Below, in pieces: positions 60,225-64,000 of a stretch of 64,000 bases of DNA (its first letter is position 1; the number at the start of each line of letters is the position of its first letter). The stretch lies in contig JAAONU010000004.1 of assembly GCA_012932295.1 (NCBI GenBank), positions 10,354,630 through 10,418,629 on the forward strand, given 5' to 3'. A program made the position numbers and the translations under genes. This stretch comes from Cyclina sinensis (taxonomy: Eukaryota; Mollusca; Bivalvia; Venerida; Veneridae). The notes under the pieces were generated by a model. The model did no database searches, was not told where the DNA came from, and saw nothing but the letters and a program-made list of their open reading frames with translations.

Positions 60225-60450
60225 TCACCTGACACAGAGGATGAGTGGTTAAAGTAGCTTACTTCAAATCACTTAACATCTGGTAGAAGGTCATGTGTTC
60301 AAGACCCCTATACCAACCATTACCATTGGTGTGAGAAAGTTGGCAGTGTCTTATGGAGAACGGCAGTTTAGTACTGGTCCTTCCAAGGAACGATTGGTAA
60401 AGTGGTCACCAGATTTGACCTTTAGAAGGTGTTAAACTCAGTTTTAAAAC
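60225..60450 (+). repeat. tRNA-headed SINE (third type)
   Basis: 'aggatgagtggttaaagtag' and 'gaaggtcatgtgttcaagac' are A-box and B-box-like. The body 'gtgagaaagttggcagtgtc' and 'ggtccttccaaggaacgatt' differs from the other SINEs in the window. Confidence 0.5.
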
Positions 60451-60835
60451 CGAACTTAGTCTAGGCAAACTGTTAACGTAACTAAGCAGAATAAGATTGA
60501 TCTGTGTAAACAGGATAAAACAGCGAATAAAAAGTCAGCAGCAAAAAGTTTGATTGACGAAATTCAGTTTTGACAAATATTCTGGAAAAGGTCACTGTGT
60601 TGTATTTCAGTAATGGTGATTTTCTACTGTATATTTTTCATAATTATGTGGTTGGTTTTAAAGATTGCAGTGTATTTAAAGCATCTCAGAGAAGTTGTGT
60701 ACCTTTCTCTTATGTTTGTATTGTGACATTATTTCGACTTTTACATGTTTTTCATATGGAATGTGTAAAGAGCTTTGTGCAAACAGTAATCACTAAATAT
60801 ATCACTTTTGCATTTTTGAAAAAAAAAAAGTTTGT

Positions 60836-60860
60836 CCCCCCCCCCCCCCCACTCCACCCC
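60836..60860. repeat. C tract
   Basis: Near-homopolymer of C followed by ACTCCACCCC. Confidence 0.85.
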
Positions 60861-61019
60861 ATGTTTTTTTTGCACATTCAAATTAATTACATATATAAAC
60901 TTGTTGTTTCTTTTTTAAAGGGAAAATATGAATAGGAATGTATGAATGGTGCTTAATGAAGTTGTGCCAAAGCATTTTTGACAAAGTCTTAAATCAGTAT
61001 GGCTGTACCATGGCTATAG

Positions 61020-61434
61020 CTAGGCCTAAGAAAAAATATTGTTTGTTTCCCTTCCTGCAACCCATGCCAGTTTGGGTAGGGTAGGTAGGTAGGTAAAATA
61101 CTTTTTTTTAAATCTAAAATATTTTTTTTTTGATTATATAATTTATATATCTGAATTATATGGATTTCAAAGAAACAGAAATTGTGAGTGCTTAGCATCT
61201 GTTTAGAAACAAAGTTTCAAAGTTTTATTCAATATATACATTCAAATTTGTATATTTACAGTGCAAAAATATGAGTCAAATATATAAGATGTGATTCTTA
61301 TTGACATACTTTTCTTCCATATGCAATAAAAAAAAAATTATTTATTTTTTTCCAATAAAATTTTTTGGGTAGCTATGCTTTTTGTGGGTAGGTAGCGGGA
61401 AGGGAAACAAACAATATTTTATTTTAGGCCCTAG
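61020..61434. mobile_element. MITE-like element of 415 bp
   Basis: Terminal inverted repeats of about 38 bp: left 'ctaggcctaagaaaaaatat', right (reverse complement) 'ctagggcctaaaataaaata', both continuing 'tgtttgtttcccttcc'. A TA at both borders is compatible with a TA target duplication as in Tc1/mariner-derived MITEs. No coding frame. Confidence 0.75.
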
Positions 61435-61915
61435 AGACTCGTCTTTCTGCCAGTGAGTAAAATATGTTATAAACATGTGCAATAAAATATGTCCTCTACT
61501 ATTCTCAGACAGACTTACTGTCAAGATAAATTTTTTGGGGATATATTGCCAGGACATTGGAAGATTAGTACTGTAGAGGGGAAAAAAGTCAGTATTGAAA
61601 TTGATGGAGGGACTAAATTATACAGCATTATGGTGTGTAAATGTGTAGAATTTAGTTTAGGGAGTTTTATATATTTACCTAAAATTGGAGTGTTCTCTTT
61701 TTGCAGGCTTTAGTTGATGTGGGTTTTTGTCATTCAGAGTTAAATGTACGTTTGTATTAGTGTTGTTATTAGCGTTATAATTCAAAAGGAATGTACTTTG
61801 ACTGTTTGTTGTGAAGTTTGATGTGTTAGTGTAGTCTCATTTCTGCTTATGAACTAGTCATTTTGAGAGGTCAATGCAAAACTATGTATCTCCTTATTTT
61901 GTATGCAGTTAAAAC
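61435..61915. other. Stretch without recognised features
   Basis: No gene or repeat supported. Confidence 0.5.
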
Positions 61916-61919
61916 AGTT

Positions 61920-62413
61920 CTGCACTGACCCATTGATTCTTGTTGCACTGACCCATGGATTCACATTGCACTGATCCATGGATTCATGTTGCACTGACCG
62001 ATGGATTCACATTGCACTGACCCATGGATTCACGTTGCACTGACCCATGGATTCAGGTTGCACTGACCCATGGATTCACGTTACACTGACCCCATGGATT
62101 CACGTTGCACTGACCCCCATGGATTCACGTTGCACTGACCCCATGGATTCACGTTGCACTGACCCCATGGATTCACAATTGCACTGACCCCATGGATTCA
62201 CAATTGCACTGACCCATGGATTCACAATTGCACTGACCCATGGATTCACATTGCACTGACCCATGGATTCACAATTGCACTGACCCATGGATTCACAATT
62301 GCACTGACCCATGGATTCACAATTGCACTGACCCATGGATTCACAATTGCACTGACCCATGGATTCACGTTGCACTGACCCATGGATTCACGTTGCACTG
62401 ACCCATGGATTCA
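61920..62413. repeat. 23-bp minisatellite, about 21 copies
   Basis: Unit TGCACTGACCCATGGATTCAC plus two to four variable bases. Copies differ in the number of C before ATGG (3 to 5) and in CGT versus CAATT or CAT. The frame open on the minus strand encodes MGQCNCES-type repeats and has no upstream context, so it is not a gene. Confidence 0.93.
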
Positions 62414-62718
62414 TGCTAAAACACTACAGATACATGTTCATCATAAAACATGATGTAGAACTTATTTGACTAGATAAACTTATTTGTATGTTATATTAAA
62501 TGGATTGAGCCCCATTAACCTATTTAACTTCATGTTTGTTGGAGATGTTTTTCATTGGAACTATTCCTGATGTAAACTGTAGACCTGACAGATTTACCTT
62601 TTTGGATACAATCATGAATGATGTTAACTTAGCAATTTAGAGCTCATTTCACCACAAGTGAGGCAGAAGAGCTGTTTTTAAGGACAGGGTCTTTTTCATC
62701 ACTTACATATTAGGCTTT

Positions 62719-63503
62719 TTATGCCCCCACAAAGTGGGTAGCATATAGCGTTGCACTTGTCCGTCCGTCTGTCCGTCCGTACGTCTGTCCGTACGTCCCG
62801 AAATCTTGTGAACGCAACTCCTCTTAAACCGGATGGCAGATTTTGCTTAAACTTCCAGGGATGAACAACCTTAATGTGTAAATGGTAGTAAAGGAAGGAA
62901 TTTTCGCTGCGACCAAATTCAACAGAATTATGGCCCTTTGTTGATTTTTTTCGCTATATACCATATAGAAATTTTGTGAACGCAACTCCTCTTAAACCGG
63001 ATGGCAGATTTTGCTTAAACTTCCAGGGATGAACAACCTTAATGTGTAAATGGTAGTAAAGGAAGGAATTTTCGCTGCGACCAAATTCAACAGAATTATG
63101 GCCCTTTGTTGATTTTTTCACTATATACCATATAGAAATTTTGTGAACGCAACTCCTCTTAAACCGGCTGGCAGATTTTGCTTAAACTTCCAGGGATGTA
63201 CAGCTTTAATGTGTAGATGGTAGTAAAGGAAGGAATTTTTGCTGTGACCATATTTAACAGAATTATGGCCCTTTGTTGATTTTTTCACTATATACCATAT
63301 AAATAATTGAACATATAAATTTTACATTTGTAATTTAATTTAACATGTACATAAGGTTACCTGTACATCATTTTAGGTATATGTACAGAAAAAAATCTTA
63401 CATACAGGATATACATGCTCTTACATACAGGATATACATGCTCTTGTTTATGAGCACTTATGCATAGTGGGGGCATCCGTGTCCTATGGACACAGTTCTA
63501 GTT
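62719..63503 (+). repeat. Composite repeat with three 168-bp units and a hairpin-CTAG end
   Basis: Starts 'atgcccccac' and ends 'gtgggggcat' (inverted). After GTCCGTCC simple sequence come three units spaced 168 and 167 bp with 'cttaaaccggatggcagatt' and 'acagaattatggccctttgt'. The 3' end is hairpin GTGTCC-tat-GGACAC, then AGTTCTAG, then T. A 25-bp duplication 'acatacaggatatacatgct' lies at about 63391-63440. Confidence 0.75.
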
Positions 63504-64000
63504 TTAAATTCCCTTCAGAGCTTTTATTTGTTACAAGGATGAATGTGGCGGGGTTTTTTTCTTAATAAGGATTCATAGGAGTACTGTTACATGTTACCAG
63601 AGAAGATAGATATAAGTACAAAGGAAACCAAATCATAATAGAGCAAAATTATGACATACTTCAAAAATGGTCTTTGCATGATGCCAGTAGAAGGAGCATG
63701 TAATTTTATAAAGAAATCCGGTCTATTGTAAGTGTAGGTTCAAGGAGTCTCATTTTAATTTGTAACTGGTTCACGGTAGATTGAAAACAAATTTACAGTT
63801 TATTCATGATTTCTGCCAGACAGAACCTTGAAGGAGATTTGGAGTCTTGAGTGGGTTTGGGCATGGAATGTTGGGGAATTTAGAGGAATTTTGTCTTATC
63901 ATGGAAAGTTGGCAGTTTTAGGAACAGAAATGTCAGAAGACACTTTGTAAAGGAATGCAGGTAACAGGAAAATACAAAAAGAATTATATTAGCCTTCTGT
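63504..64000. other. Window end without recognised features
   Basis: No gene or repeat recognised. Confidence 0.5.

Noticed and set aside
60570..60935. 121-codon plus-strand frame
   Set aside because: AT-rich, runs into A and C homopolymers, no splice or start context, no recognisable sequence.
62100..62375. Minus-strand frame with MGQCNCES repeats
   Set aside because: Antisense of the 23-bp minisatellite; no flanking coding sequence.

Overview
This is eukaryotic nuclear DNA: AT-rich, genes broken by GT-AG introns, and densely packed with short interspersed repeats. A three-dsRBD ADAR1-type RNA-editing gene, many tRNA-headed SINEs, and repeats carrying GTCCGTC-type stretches and 'gtcaaggtcacagtgacctt'-like text suggest a mollusc, most likely a heterodont bivalve (clam). 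The phylum is an inference from repeat style and protein similarity; no database was consulted.

Layout. 1-7.8 kb is gene-free and dominated by a 2.37-kb foldback-type element (1591-3957) built from about 45 copies of a 49-bp unit arranged head to head. At 7860-9248 (minus) lies an intact single-exon 462-codon gene of unknown function. 9.3-21.9 kb holds SINEs and unique AT-rich DNA with no supportable gene. At 21979-27521 (minus) I assembled a four-exon gene coding for a 211-residue protein with a basic C-terminal helix; all junctions are GT-AG and all phases agree, but the product is not recognised. A 3.7-kb gap separates it head to head from the main gene.

The main gene (31244-57435, plus) is an ADAR1-type double-stranded-RNA adenosine deaminase. 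Fifteen exons join to a 2283-nt CDS of 760 aa with consistent phases throughout: a short N-terminus with a basic patch, three dsRNA-binding domains each encoded by a matched exon pair, and a complete deaminase domain (HAE, PCGDG, SCSDK motifs). No Z-alpha domain was found in this window. Its introns carry tandem arrays that copy its own splice sites: about 22 copies of a 23-bp unit begin at the 5' splice site of exon 3, and five copies of a 55-bp unit carry the 3' splice site of exon 9. Use of these decoys would give premature stops. Other introns hold an inverted-repeat transposon with subrepeated ends (37952-39105), a 655-bp inverted-repeat element (44785-45439), TA microsatellites and tRNA-like SINEs.

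57.4-64 kb is intergenic: a likely short 3' UTR, then a (TA)n tract, a 415-bp MITE-like element, a 23-bp minisatellite and a 0.8-kb composite repeat. The ADAR gene and several long hairpin-forming repeats are close neighbours; such hairpins, if transcribed, are the kind of dsRNA ADARs edit. That functional link is inference only.
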